From NCBI GenBank assembly GCA_960531495.1, contig OY482862.1, forward strand, positions 7,536,640 through 7,600,639: DNA of 64,000 nt. The letters run 5' to 3'. Positions 1 through 11,744 of this stretch are shown here, piece after piece (positions within the stretch are counted from its first letter, which is position 1; each line of letters starts with the position of its first letter). The translations under genes were made by a program, and so were the position numbers. The notes under the pieces are model-generated. The model did not search any database and was not told the DNA's origin. It saw only the letters and a program-made list of their open reading frames with translations. Source of the stretch: Zeus faber. Taxonomy: Eukaryota > Chordata > Actinopteri > Zeiformes > Zeidae.

Positions 1-231
1 TTCTCTTGCAAAGAGGGCTTGTTTGGGACCACACGTACGGCTTGTTTGATATATTATGATATATTGACCCAGCTGTTCCTTTTACACTTAGCGTATTAAA
101 CATAAAGTTATAACTGGACATAACACATACACACATGGATGTGTTTCATTAATTCCATTTTTGAAGTGTGGTGTGTTTTATCACAGTCCCCTGAACCGAA
201 TATTATACATAGATTTACATCTCTGACGCAT

Positions 232-237
<6 letters not shown>
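1..237. other. Unique non-coding sequence
   Basis: No open frame with protein-family character and no repeat structure was seen in this stretch. It runs into the TA tract that hosts the first Tc1 element. Confidence 0.5.

Positions 238-264
<27 letters not shown>
238..264. repeat. (TA)n microsatellite, left flank of Tc1 element
   Basis: About 12 TA units lie directly against the left end of the Tc1/mariner copy. Tc1/mariner elements insert at TA, so a TA tract is a natural target. The last TA (263-264) serves as the left target-site duplication. Confidence 0.9.
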
Positions 265-266
<2 letters not shown>

Positions 267-1471
267 CAGATCAGCCACAACATTAAAACCACCACTAATA
301 TTGTGTAGCTTCCCCTCGTGTCACCAAAACAGCTCTGACCCGTCGAGGCATGGACTCCACAAGACCTCTGAAGGTGTCCTGTGATATCTGGCACCAAGAC
401 GTTAGCAGCAGATCCTTTAAGTCCTGTAAGTTGCGAGGTGGGGCCCCCATGGATCAGGCTTGTTGTTTCAGCACATCTCACAGATGCTCGATCGGATTGA
501 GATCTGGGGAACTTGGGGTCCAAGTCAACACCTTGAGCTGTTTGTCATGTTCCTCAAACCATTCCTGAACAATTTTTGCTGTGTGGCAGGGTGCATTATC
601 CTGCTGAAAGAGGCCACTGCCATCAGGAAATGCCGTTGCCATGAAGGGGTGTACTTGGTCTGCTACAATGTTTAGGTAGGTGGTACGAGTCAAAGTAACA
701 TCCACATGAATGCCAGGACCCACGGTTTCCCAGCAGAACATTGCACAGAGCATCACACTGCCTCTGCTGGCTTGCCTTCTACCCATAGTGCATCCTGGTG
801 CCATCTCTTCCCCAGGTGAACGACGCACACGCACCCAGCCATCCACGTGATGTAGGAGAAAACGGACCATCAAAGCAGGACACGTTCCGCTTGCTCCATG
901 GTCCAGTTCTGATGCTCGCGTGCCCATTGTAGGAGCTTTCAGCGGTGGACAGGGCTCAGCATGGGCACTCTGACCGCTCTGTGGCTACACAGCCCCATAC
1001 GCAGCAAGCTGTGATGCACTGTGTGTTCTTAAACCGTTCTATCATAGCAGCATTAACTTTTTCAGCAATGCGTGCTACAGTTGCTCTTCTGCATGATCGG
1101 ACCAGACAGGCAAGCCTTCCCTCCCCACACACATCAGTGAGCCTTGATGATACTGTCCCCGGTTCACCGGTTGTCTTTCCTTGGAACACTTTTGGTAGGT
1201 ACTAACCACTGCATACTGGGTACATCCCATAAGACCTGCCATTTTGGAGATGCTATGACCCAGTCGTCTAGCCATCACTATTTGGCCCTTGTCAAAGTGG
1301 CTCAGATCCTTACGCTTGTCCATTTTTCCTGGTTCCAACACATCAACTTCAAGAACTGACTGTTCGCTTGCTGCCTGATATATCCCACCTCTTGACAGGT
1401 GCCATTGGAACAAGATGAACAATGTTATTCACTTCACCTGTCAGTGGTTTTAATGTTGTGACTGATCGGTG
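265..1471 (-). mobile_element. Tc1/mariner DNA transposon, nearly full length, transposase on minus strand
   Basis: The element is 1,207 bp and is bounded by TA on both sides (263-264 and 1472-1473). The ends form inverted repeats of about 29 bp that share the core ACAACATTAAAACCAC: the left end starts CCCAGATCAGCC and the right end, read on the minus strand, starts CACCGATCAGTC. Between them lies a transposase gene on the minus strand that is now broken. Length, TA target and inverted repeats are typical of Tc1/mariner. The spacing of the last two catalytic residues, D-36-E, points to the DD36E (Incomer-type) branch rather than classic DD34E Tc1. A shorter relative lies at 54019-54877 on the opposite strand. 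Confidence 0.95.
295..1323 (-). pseudogene. Tc1/mariner transposase, broken
   Basis: The reading starts at [20 protein letters not shown] (ATG at 1321-1323), the N-terminal helix-turn-helix DNA-binding region of fish Tc1-like transposases. The C-terminal catalytic part reads FLLHHVDGWVRV, then GLFQQDNAPCHTA, then SSPDLNPIEHL. The second catalytic D (QQDNAPC) and the final E (NPIE) are present, with 36 residues between them. The first catalytic D, expected in an AWSDES-like motif, is not readable because the sequence around 870-880 has changed. The N-terminal, middle (about 956-1189) and C-terminal parts lie in different frames. A TGA replaces the Trp codon after NPIEHL near 480, and the natural end matches a TAG at 295-297. 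The protein is therefore inactive. The parent would be about 340 residues and would cut and paste the element through its inverted repeats. Confidence 0.93.
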
Positions 1472-1472
1472 T

Positions 1473-1518
<46 letters not shown>

Positions 1519-1630
1519 TTACAGTATATATTATATATACACACATAGGATCAGCTGATGTTCCTATACAGTACATGTGTAAATATATATATATTTATAT
1601 ATATTTATATATATATATATATATATATAA
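1472..1630. repeat. Compound (TA)n tracts, right flank of Tc1 element
   Basis: TA-rich blocks (about 1472-1534 and 1581-1630) are separated by 45 bases of other sequence. Together with 238-264 they show that the transposon sits inside or next to a TA microsatellite. Open frames here are simply TA repeats. Confidence 0.9.
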
Positions 1631-2450
1631 TCAACTGGTTTTCCTATATCTCTGACATGTTAGGCCCTGGGAGTTACGAGCACCACACACACTGTATCAC
1701 GGGTCGGCCTCGGAAACGTAAATGTTATGCCTTGTTTAGAGTCACCAAGGCATGCGCTGGGAAAAATCCAGCATGTTTCCCATTTTTAATACCCACCTCA
1801 GTGCGTGTAACTTAACCCAGATGTCTTCCAGCGCTAAATTCTTTTTTACTCACTTACTCAATTTTTTTTTTTCCGGAGTCGCTCCAAAGATAGCTCAGGG
1901 GTCAGCCTCTTCCGGCTCAGTGGCTCAGACTACATGTTGATTTATGACACAGACTCAATCTCTGTTTGTACATCGCTTGTACACATGTGCCGTTTGCGGT
2001 TTAAAAATAGATATTGGTCGTTTGGGCCCGGAAGGGTTCCCGATTACACCCAATAAAGGCTTCTCTTTATTGGAATCAATTGGTCTTAACACTGCATTTC
2101 ATTGTAATAACAGTGACGCCCCGAGTTAATAAACTTATTAGACAGTCTTGATGTGAGGGAAATGGGAAAAGCACACGTTGTAAACACCTTATTATTCACT
2201 TTGCTTGCTTCCACATTAGTTTTTTGTTTTACGTGAGCAGGGTTGAAGGGCTTAACGAGGTGGCGGACAATATGGTTTCGATTACTATATTTAGAACGCC
2301 GGACCTTAAACTCCTGAGAAAGCCTTGAAATAGTTTCCCTCGGCCTCCGCCCGTCCCCTTTACTGGCCCGCAGGAGGGGAGCGGGAAGAGTCAAGTCGCG
2401 CACGTTCGGTCCCCCGTGATGTCACCGAGGCCCCCGGGAGTCCTCCACGG
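1631..2450. other. Unique non-coding sequence
   Basis: No gene, RNA or repeat was recognised. A 10-base hairpin-like pair (AATAAAGGCT...TCTTTATTGG) lies near 2052-2074. The part around 2030-2330 has mixed base composition and no simple repeats, so it could be conserved, but nothing in the sequence proves that. Confidence 0.4.
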
Positions 2451-2467
2451 GTGGGGGGGGGGGGGGT
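2451..2467. repeat. Poly-G run
   Basis: An almost pure run of G, broken only at the edges by T. Such runs are error-prone in sequencing, so the exact length is uncertain. Confidence 0.85.
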
Positions 2468-3480
2468 GGGGCTGTCAGCGTGGGAGACGAGCTTGGGGGA
2501 ACGTGGCGTAAAAACCCTCCCCGAGTGTTGTGATTACATGAATCAGGCCCCCCGAGCGACGTTCCTCAGCAACATCCCAAGCACCTAGGAGGTCACTACT
2601 TCCTGCCCCCCTCCCAACTAGGGAGGGATGGGAAGGTCCCAGGCAGGAAACTGGCGCCCATGTCCGATCTCTAGAATGTGAAGGACTTGAGAAAACAGGG
2701 GTGCTTGGCCCCCGGCACTGGCTTTTTCCCAGGGACGAGCAAGGAGGCTCTCCAGGATGTCATTCCTCCTTTTCGGAACCATCGCTCCGATATCAACCTT
2801 TGTTGCCTCCCTTCCCTCTTGTTGGGGTTCAACTGTGTCACCATCGGTTTAGACAGCGGAACAAACACATACAAGTAAAGGAGGATTCACATGATGCTCT
2901 TTAATGATCCTTGGAATTATTCACATCTATTCTCTTGTATATTATTGGATAAGCAAATATAGCGGGGACCTTGTACATATCTCTGGGGGATCCCGCGGTG
3001 GATGGGTAGAGTCATGAATATTCATCCCATAAGCCTCCATGGCTGCGAGTCATTCTCGCAGTCTTATCGGTATACATTATTAGCAGTCATTAACGGCGGG
3101 GCTACGGCAAGACAAATGCAAATGAAGGGGGAAATCAGCATGTTTATTTTAATCAGTCACACTCACATTAGGCAAACTTCTCTGGGAAAAAAAACCAAAA
3201 AAAAACGGGGCTCCTCGAGTACCTGGAAATAGGTCTGCCGTTTGGCTCCAAGGTTTTTGAAGCATAATTAAGGCTCTATATGCACAGAGTGAGTTTCGGT
3301 TAATTGGAAGTAATATTTCCAGACTTCAAGTATTGTCCGCCGTTTCCCCTGGAAATGCGGAAGAATTAGTCGCAGTTTGATTTTCGGGGCCTGGCACGGC
3401 GAACAAAAAAGGGAGCGATGAATGGCTCGAAAGAGAGAACCGCTAGCGGCCATGGTATTTAAAAACATCATTATAAGTCA
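2468..3480. other. Unique sequence with regulatory-looking motifs
   Basis: This stretch has no gene and little repeat content. It contains a perfect 12-bp palindrome ATGAATATTCAT (3014-3025) and an octamer ATGCAAAT (3116-3123), the POU-factor site, about 100 bp apart in AT-rich sequence with TCATTA-type homeodomain sites. This style resembles developmental enhancers in fish gene deserts. That is an inference from motif content only. Confidence 0.35.
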
Positions 3481-4373
3481 AGGAATAAGGAAGATGCTTC
3501 CTCCTGCCACTTTTATATTTCATGGTGCATAATGTGCTAAACCTGAGAAAGGTGCGTGTAATTTATTTTTAAATTAGGTTGGGGAGTAGGTGCAGGCCTA
3601 GTGTGTAATGTTTGGACAAATCAAATGGGACTTTAAAGACTTTAAGGCTGTTTTAGCCGTGACCTGTAAGGAATTAAGGAAACCGATTTATGACATTTGT
3701 GTGTAGAATACAATGTATTTGATTGTATATATTTTATTTATTATGTATTTATTTGTTTGTTTGTTTATTAATTCATTTATTTATTACTTTTATTTTTTTT
3801 TATTTTTTTTCTTCCTTGACTTGCCCTGTTTTGTTGTTGTTGTTTTTTTGCTGCAGTAACACCCAAATTTGGGATGACTAAAGTGTTATCTTCTAGGATC
3901 GTATCCTATCATATTTATTTCAGTTTGAAAAACAAACGTAAATAGATATTGCTGAATGCTATATGCATTTAACATCCTGCAGCACTGCTTCACTCCAGCA
4001 GCAACGGAATGCTGCCAAAGTACCAAAGTACCTGAGAAACAGTAGATTAATAGATTCATAATAATAACAATGATAGCGTTATCAGTGCAATAACAGTGTA
4101 ATTACAGTACAATATCAGTGTAATATCAGTGCTGCTAAACCAAAACCTGTTGAGGGATGTGTGGTAGCTTTAAAAGTGATTCTGTTTCTTTCTTAAAATG
4201 GCACCAGGGGTCAACCGCCGTAACCGTATCTCTCACCTGGTGTCGGCGAACGTCTTTTTATCCAGTCGCGTCATAACTCAGCTCCCATGGCTGTTAGTGT
4301 CACCGGTCAAGTTTAACGCAGACCAGAGCCCCTGGGAGCCGCACTAATGGCCGCCCGGTGTGTACATAACCAA

Positions 4374-4377
<4 letters not shown>
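3481..4377. other. AT-rich unique sequence
   Basis: Contains T-rich low-complexity stretches at about 3715-3850. No gene or recognisable transposon was seen. A short run of CAGTGTAAT-like repeats lies at 4085-4130. Confidence 0.45.
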
Positions 4378-4412
<35 letters not shown>

Positions 4413-4453
4413 GCATGCGTGCGTGTGTGTGTGTGTGGGTGTGTGTGTGTGTT
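4378..4453. repeat. (GT)n microsatellite with GC interruptions
   Basis: About 75 bp of GT repeat with scattered GC and AT variants. Open frames on both strands here are repeat read-through. Confidence 0.95.
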
Positions 4454-4569
4454 AGAGTGTGTCTGGCAGTACAGGACCGCGGGCTCCGTCGTTCCCTCTG
4501 TGCTGTGCAGGTCGGTGGGAATGCATATCGGTGGAGCTACATCCTGGACTCCACGTAGGGGGAGGAAAA

Positions 4570-4651
4570 ATAAATACACTCCCCCCTTCCTCCTCCCACC
4601 ATCATCTCCTCCACCACCACCACCACCAACACTACTCAAAAAAAAAAAAAG
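4570..4651. repeat. C-rich stretch, (CCA)n and poly-A
   Basis: A C-rich segment, then about eight CCA units (4600-4627), then an A run (4638-4651). Low complexity; no gene. Confidence 0.85.
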
Positions 4652-4859
4652 AAAAACTTGTCTGGGATCTGAGGGTGGAATGCAGCGGGGCATGGGAAGC
4701 GCAGCGCTCGCCCCGGTGGAAACATTTGGATCGCGACTGGACCGCCAGTTAACCGGCCGCCGTCCCCCCTACACCACCCCCACTCCTCCTCCCCACTCCT
4801 CCCCTCCAACCTCCGTCAACGTACCTACCAAAAACGACCGCCCCCACGCCTACCACTTG

Positions 4860-4884
4860 CCCCCCCCCCCCCCCCCCCCCCCCC
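4860..4884. repeat. Poly-C run of 25
   Basis: Twenty-five C in a row. A 23-base G run lies 350 bp downstream (5235-5257), so the two could pair within one strand. Length is uncertain in any assembly. Confidence 0.9.
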
Positions 4885-5051
4885 TCCCCGTCTTCCATCG
4901 CCAAGGGCCTCCAGAGGGTTTGCCGGGCCAGAGCTTGGGAACCCGTGTGTGGGCGAGGGCCCCCGTTGATGTTCGGAGGTGAAAGTGGATGGATAAGCTA
5001 ATAGGGGAGCTAATAGCTTAGCTTTGAAAGCAAACTAACCCTCCCCCCCCC

Positions 5052-5066
5052 CACACACACACACAC

Positions 5067-5110
<44 letters not shown>

Positions 5111-5121
5111 ACACACACACA
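5052..5121. repeat. (CA)n microsatellite
   Basis: About 70 bp of CA repeat with two single-base interruptions, preceded by a short C run. Confidence 0.95.
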
Positions 5122-5224
5122 GACTGTCCAAGCACTCCAAGTGGGAAGTGTGCTGTGTGCTGGGATCAGACAGATGCCCGGCACTCCCACCCCCACTCAC
5201 CCTCAACCACTGGCAATTTGTACT

Positions 5225-5257
5225 GGGGGGTGGCGGGGGGGGGGGGGGGGGGGGGGG
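5225..5257. repeat. Poly-G run (23 uninterrupted G)
   Basis: G tract with one TGGC interruption, then 23 G. It is a strong candidate for four-stranded structure and for sequencing error. Confidence 0.9.
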
Positions 5258-5278
5258 ACTGTAAAGTCATGAATGGAT

Positions 5279-5326
5279 GTGAGAGAGAGAAGGGAGAGAG
5301 AGAGAGAGAGAGAGAAAGAGAAAGAC
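5279..5326. repeat. (GA)n microsatellite
   Basis: About 48 bp of purine-only GA repeat, followed by further G-rich purine sequence to about 5420. Confidence 0.92.
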
Positions 5327-5636
5327 AGATAGAGGGACGGGGAGAAAGTGACGTTTGGGAGTAGAAGGTGACGGTGGGGGGGGGGGAGGGCTTTGTGGTC
5401 CACCGGGGGGAGGTGGGGTGGACAAAGAGCACCAGGTTCCCACGGAGGGAAGGGCGACTGGTCTGCGGGAGGGGGGCGCCAAACCCTCCCCCAAACCTCT
5501 CTCCCCCAAACCCCCCGCCCCCTCCTCCCCCCTCCGTCTGAGACTAAAAATGATGATCCGGGGTCCTGGGTCCTCTCATTAGTTTAAGATAACGCTGACA
5601 AGGGGGGGCGGCCCAAACATCTAGTTGTGTTATTTT

Positions 5637-5765
5637 TAATTTTTTTTTTTTTTGGGGGGCGGGGGGGCGACTTCAAATGGAGAGAGAAGGGAGGAGGACG
5701 GGGGAGTGGGGGTGAGGTGGGATGGAGGGAGGGGGACTTCAACGATCCCCCCTGTGCCGCCGTCT
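5637..5765. repeat. Poly-T then G-rich purine tract
   Basis: A T run (5640-5654) is followed by G-rich, mostly purine sequence. No coding signal. Confidence 0.75.
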
Positions 5766-5833
5766 CCGACATCGACCTTTTGATTTCCCCAGACCGACTC
5801 TCAAACTCCCCATTTCAACGCGTCGTAGCCACC

Positions 5834-5864
5834 GCTGCCGCCGCCGCCGCCGCCGCCGCCGCCG
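5834..5864. repeat. (GCC)n trinucleotide repeat
   Basis: About ten GCC units. It would read as poly-Ala or poly-Arg in the surrounding open frames, but no exon signals support translation. Confidence 0.92.
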
Positions 5865-6135
5865 CTATCGCCTTTCGTCGTTTGTTGTTTGTTTCTTTGA
5901 GGAAAGAAAGGAAAACAAACAGAAAATAAACAAGATCGAAGTCGGATCGCCCAAAAAGGGGTTCGTGTTTACGCATCTCCGCAGTTGTTTTCCCTTAATG
6001 AATTCATCGACTTGATTGGGGACTGAGGCCTCAGTGAGGATTTGATGTGATGTAATCCAAGAGCAAAGAACAATAACCATCAGGATAAAACCATGCGGTG
6101 TGGACGCCGAGGGAGGTGTGAGGTGTTTTGAATGC

Positions 6136-6156
6136 AAAAAAAAAAAAAAAAAAAAG
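6136..6156. repeat. Poly-A run
   Basis: About 20 A. No recognisable retroposon body precedes it, so it is listed as a homopolymer only. Confidence 0.85.
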
Positions 6157-6169
6157 CGGGGCCGGGGAA

Positions 6170-6560
6170 CAAACTAACAGATGAATCTGCGCTGATTACA
6201 TGTAAACCAGGAGTTAATTAACAGAGTGTTAATTGAAAAACAAGGTTTGTAATGGCGAAAAATTACCGGCATAAACAGGCGCTTTTCCTCTCCTGCCGTA
6301 TGAATAATGCACCGTGGGTTGTTCCTATTAGGGATTCTTCTTTCTCTCCCGTTCATTTCATTATGCAAATAGGGGATCCGGGCCTCATCGAACCTATACT
6401 TTGATCCGTCCTAATTGTCCTGATCATCAAAGACCGAGTCACCACTTGCCCGGAATAAATTGCAGACTTCTTCTCCGCCCAACCACCACCCGCCCCTCTC
6501 CTGGAATCGTATGCAAATGACGGGAGGTGATTAAAATTTGATGTGTCTCGGTATGTTACG
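6170..6560. other. Candidate conserved non-coding element
   Basis: Unique sequence with no simple repeats, no gene and dense homeodomain/POU-type motifs: GTTAATTAAC palindrome (6213-6222) and two ATGCAAAT octamers (6363-6370 and 6511-6518). ATTA-core sites and ATCAAAG motifs lie between them. The repeat-free state among microsatellites and the motif density suggest a developmental enhancer. Conservation was not tested. Confidence 0.4.
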
Positions 6561-6658
6561 GCTCGCTAGTGTTAGTCCAAGTGGCTGCGTGTATTCATTT
6601 CAAAGTCTCGGGTGAGAGAAAAAAATGTAAAAGATAGGAAGTTGGAATTAAAAGACGG

Positions 6659-6705
6659 ATGGTGGTGGTGGTGGTGGCGGTGGCGGTGGTGGTGGTGGTG
6701 TTGGT
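6659..6705. repeat. (GGT)n trinucleotide repeat
   Basis: About 15 GGT/GGC units; low complexity. Confidence 0.92.
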
Positions 6706-7020
6706 GTTGGGTTGCCTCAGATGCGCGGGGAGATGAAAGGGAAGTGGAACGTTAGCGCACGTGAGCAATGAGGTGGGTTAAAGAGCCCGCTCCTTTCGTT
6801 GTGATCCCTTTGGAACGGCTCCGCAGCGCCGACGCCAAACCCTCATCAGAGTCCATCGAAACGTATTAGCTATTTACCCGAGACACGCCGGCGCGGAGGG
6901 TGGGGTTGGTGGAAGGGTGGGGTGGAGGGGGTCCAGAGGGAGACGACAGATCTGAGAGAGGTCTCCCTCATCCATCGGGGGGTAATTACATATTCATACA
7001 CAAAAACATAAAAACACAGA

Positions 7021-7041
7021 GGGTGGGTGGGTGGGTGGGGG
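7021..7041 (+). other. G-quadruplex motif (GGGT)4GGGGG
   Basis: Five G tracts of three or more G separated by single T, the arrangement that folds most readily into a parallel G-quadruplex. It lies in unique sequence (6706-7320) that otherwise holds no gene. What it does, if anything, is unknown. Confidence 0.7.
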
Positions 7042-7489
7042 CGACCCCACGTTACCCACTGCAACAAACATCCAGCTCTGTATCAATAATTCATCGACAT
7101 GCATATGAAAAGCAGCGCCGCACGCCCCGGCTAATGTCATACATACCTGTGGTCGGAGTCTCGCGGAAAAAAGAAACGGAGAAACGCGGTCAAACGCTCG
7201 CGGATACGTCCCCGGGTGCGTCGCCGATCGAGGTGCAGGGCGACGGCGTTCTGCGAGGTGCGTTTGAAGACGAGGCCGCCTGAGGTGTCAGGGGCGCCTT
7301 TATTTTTTATTTTTTCTCCTTTTTTTTTTTCCGTAACTCCTGCTTGAATGCAAGACTCCCCAGGGGAAGGGTGGCCTCATTTCCTAATCTGACTTTGATG
7401 CAGCCTGTCTGTCTCATTGCAATTCCTCTAATTTCACTGTTTGCTGTGAATCACCTCAAACAGGGAAAAAATATGATAAACACTGGATT
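7042..7489. other. Unique non-coding sequence
   Basis: No gene or transposon was recognised. Repeat-free sequence around 7070-7140 with ATTCATCGACATGCATATGA-like motifs could be regulatory. T runs lie at 7300-7331. Confidence 0.35.
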
Positions 7490-7582
7490 TACACGCGCAC
7501 ACACACACACGCACACATGCATAAGCACGCGCACACGCACATGCACACGCACACGCACACACACGCGCACACACACACATAT
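7490..7582. repeat. (CA)n with CG interruptions
   Basis: About 90 bp of imperfect CA repeat with periodic CG steps. Confidence 0.93.
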
Positions 7583-7734
7583 ATAAATACAGTAAATACT
7601 GTATATATATGTTTGTATGGGTGCGTATAGGAAACATATACTGTATAGAAAAATGTAGCTAAAATATATTTAACATATATGCTGTATAATAAAAATAATT
7701 TCAAATGTTTTTTTCATATAGCCTTCATCTGAAA

Positions 7735-7813
<79 letters not shown>

Positions 7814-8022
7814 TATAGAAAAATGCCTCTGTAGAAACTTTAATCTAATTTATATGCAGTATATATACAGTATATGTGAAAATAAAAAAAGTATATGTAT
7901 ATAAAATATAAAATACTTATATAGAAAATACATCTAAAATGTATATAATATATTTTTCAAATAATATATATATATTTAAAAAAATTATAATATATATATA
8001 TATATGTGTTAGTGTGTGCGTG

Positions 8023-8104
<82 letters not shown>
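7583..8104. repeat. AT-rich block with two long (AT)n arrays
   Basis: Uninterrupted AT arrays lie at about 7739-7809 (71 bp) and 8029-8104 (76 bp). TATATA-rich spacers separate them. Long AT arrays extrude as cruciforms and are hard to assemble. All open frames here are repeat read-through. Confidence 0.95.
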
Positions 8105-8110
<6 letters not shown>

Positions 8111-8776
8111 GAAAACAAATACATAAATAGAAATATGAATAGAAATACAGAATTCATTAGGACCCATATCTACTATGGCAGCTGTATTCGCTGAACGAGT
8201 TAATGAGTGTTTACATGTTGACGTGTTGGCACCATTTTTACATATCACCACATATTTGTTAAAATACGATTATTTATTTAAATGAAACCGATCACATGTT
8301 ACCTCGCCGTATCTGGCGTTGACCCCCACTCCTCCACTTTGACTTCACCATTTCAAGTGCAGATGTAGAGGGTTGATTCATTTTTTAATTGATAGGAGGA
8401 GTGTAAAGAGCACGCTGCTGGTTCCTTTAATAAACAACTGGATGAAAAATAAGAACTGATCTGTTCATGATCCTCCCCCTTGTTTTTTGTTTACCCGGGG
8501 GACCCGTTTTTTTTTGTAGTTTTATATCCATCGTGTGGGATGCCTAGGTGAACGCTGGCAGCCTGTGCTTACCTTTTAAGTCCGGCATTAGATTTGATTT
8601 GGAGAGAGAGAGAGCGAGAGAGAGAGAGAAAGCCTCTTATGCACCCAAAATGAAAATCCTCTCTGACTGTTCGAGCGCTTAGGCAACTAGCCAAATGTGC
8701 TCAGGTATCAGAGGCCTGGGCTAAATCCCCCCCACAGGCGGTGATGAAACGTTGTCGTCGTCCCCCCGTCCCCCCC

Positions 8777-8779
<3 letters not shown>
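8105..8779. other. Unique sequence with a short (GA)n tract
   Basis: No gene recognised. A GA repeat lies at about 8602-8630. The rest is ordinary intergenic-looking sequence. Confidence 0.45.

Positions 8780-8826
<47 letters not shown>
8780..8826. repeat. (CA)n microsatellite
   Basis: About 23 CA units followed by CG-interrupted sequence. Confidence 0.95.
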
Positions 8827-8829
<3 letters not shown>

Positions 8830-8991
8830 GCACGCACACCTCCCCCATCCTCACCCACCACCTCTCTCTCTCTCTATCTCTTTCTCTTCAGCTTTTTTTT
8901 TTTGAAAGACAAATAGTGGCTTGCATGTACGTTAATTAATTAAAGGGATGAATTAGGAGCGAGCTGCTTTTTAATGCCAAAAGGTGGTGGT

Positions 8992-9047
<56 letters not shown>

Positions 9048-9066
9048 CACGTGCGTGTGCGTGTGG
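8992..9066. repeat. (GT)n microsatellite
   Basis: About 75 bp of GT repeat with terminal GC variants. Confidence 0.95.
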
Positions 9067-10215
<1,149 letters not shown>

Positions 10216-10442
10216 AGTGTAAAGCATGGGGTGTCGAAATGGCCATGTTGGGTGTTTTCCTTGGAGTGTAAAACTCTCCTTTTTCCTCTCCGATAGCTTA
10301 GATAAACTTGTTTTTTTCTCTTTCCTCCCTCAGACTTGTTTTAAGGTCTTCCAGTGACACCCTGCCGTTTATCATCCAAGTTTGGAAACATTTACTGCAC
10401 GATTCCCCCCTCTTTTCTTAAGCAAACATAATATCGGTGTAA

Positions 10443-10868
10443 TACCTGTTTAAAACATGTGTTGTATGTGTGTAATACCCATGTAATACATGTGTATTTC
10501 CTGTGCAATAAATGTGTTATCCCCATGTAATACCTGTGTAATACCTGTGTAATACCTGTGAAATACCTGTGGAATTATGTGATACATGTGTAATGCATGT
10601 GTAATATCTGCATAATGCATGCGTAATACCCCTGTAATACCTGTATAATACATCTGTAATACCTGCATAATCTATGTGTAATACCTGCATAATCTATGTG
10701 TAATACCTGCATAATGCATGTGTAATACCTGCACATTGCAGATGTAATACCTGCATAATGTCTGTGTAATACCTGCACATTGCACGTGTAATAGCTGTGT
10801 AAAAGCTGTGTAATAGCTGCATAATGCATGTGTAATAGCTGTGTAAAAGTACATGTGTAAAGTATATT
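10443..10868. repeat. Minisatellite, ~11-bp period (TGTGTAATACC type)
   Basis: About 38 imperfect copies of an 11-base unit such as TGTGTAATACC alternate with TGCATAATGCA-like variants, giving a partial 22-bp higher-order pattern. Because 11 is not a multiple of three and the unit has no stop on the minus strand, the minus strand stays open over long distances in all three frames. The resulting Tyr/His/Thr/Ile-rich frames are therefore repeat artefacts. Confidence 0.93.
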
Positions 10869-11367
10869 TAAGAAGAACCGTCCCCCTCAGATGTACACCT
10901 ATGATGATTTTGCACAGTGCAGTGAGGGAGCCTTTACCTTTCTGTGACATTTCTCAACTTTTCTGTACCTTTCGAAGGCACAGGACTGAGGGAGAAAAAC
11001 AATGACCAGTACAACAAAAAACAGTGAACCCCTTCTGGCGGGGTGGGCGGAGGGGGTATCTGCGGAGCCGCATTCACAGGATCGCCGCCCGCCGCCGCCA
11101 AATTTAGGGCTTTGCGTTAGAGGAAATGATACGGGCCGTCTATCAAAAATGTTTTGTAAAAAGTACTTTGTGAGGACGGCGGGGATGGATGGATTAGCGT
11201 ATCGACACACACACGCAGGACTCGCACTGACAGGCTCTGGAGTTCAAGTGGCTAATGGTAGACAGACCGCCACTTTGGAGCAATTACCGTCTGACTGTTT
11301 GACCCCGGCGTTTAGCACACAAAGAGAAACCTCCACTTTCCCGCTAATTCCTTGTCATCCCACCGAT
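10869..11367. other. Unique non-coding sequence
   Basis: Repeat-free and of mixed composition. The stretch 11100-11320 has no gene character and could be conserved. No family recognised. Confidence 0.4.
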
Positions 11368-11385
11368 CCCCCCCCCCCCCCCCCC
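11368..11385. repeat. Poly-C run of 18
   Basis: Eighteen C followed by C-rich sequence. Confidence 0.9.
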
Positions 11386-11675
11386 AAACCGCCCCACCCC
11401 ATTTCACCCAGCCGCTTAGATTTTTTGGATGAATAGAATACAATTGATGCGGGCGTTGGGCTCGGCAGGTATTGTCGGTTCATGTGTCGATATTTTTGTC
11501 CCGACGTCCCAAATGGGTGAACGCGTCCTCGGAAGACCATTGTTTAAAATCCCGCAAAACCAGGGGTTTTTTTTGGTTTTTGTTTTTACGCCTCCTGGCG
11601 AGTAATTGGACTGCGCAGCGAAGGCGGCCATTACTCGCTGACTGTCTTCCCTCTCAGTGAAAGCGATGATAAAAC

Positions 11676-11678
<3 letters not shown>
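11386..11678. other. Unique non-coding sequence
   Basis: No gene, RNA or repeat recognised apart from a short T run near 11567-11575. Confidence 0.45.
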
Positions 11679-11710
<32 letters not shown>

Positions 11711-11744
11711 TCTGTCTCTCTGTCCCTCTCGCTCTCTCTCCCTA
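11679..11744. repeat. (CT)n microsatellite
   Basis: About 65 bp of CT repeat with CCT and GTCT interruptions. Confidence 0.95.

Noticed and set aside
4347-4982. 211-codon plus-strand frame
   Set aside because: Built from GT, CCA, poly-A and poly-C repeats; no domain and no exon signals.
10450-10950. Three overlapping minus-strand frames of 72-92 codons
   Set aside because: All come from the 11-bp minisatellite, open in every frame because the unit has no stop.
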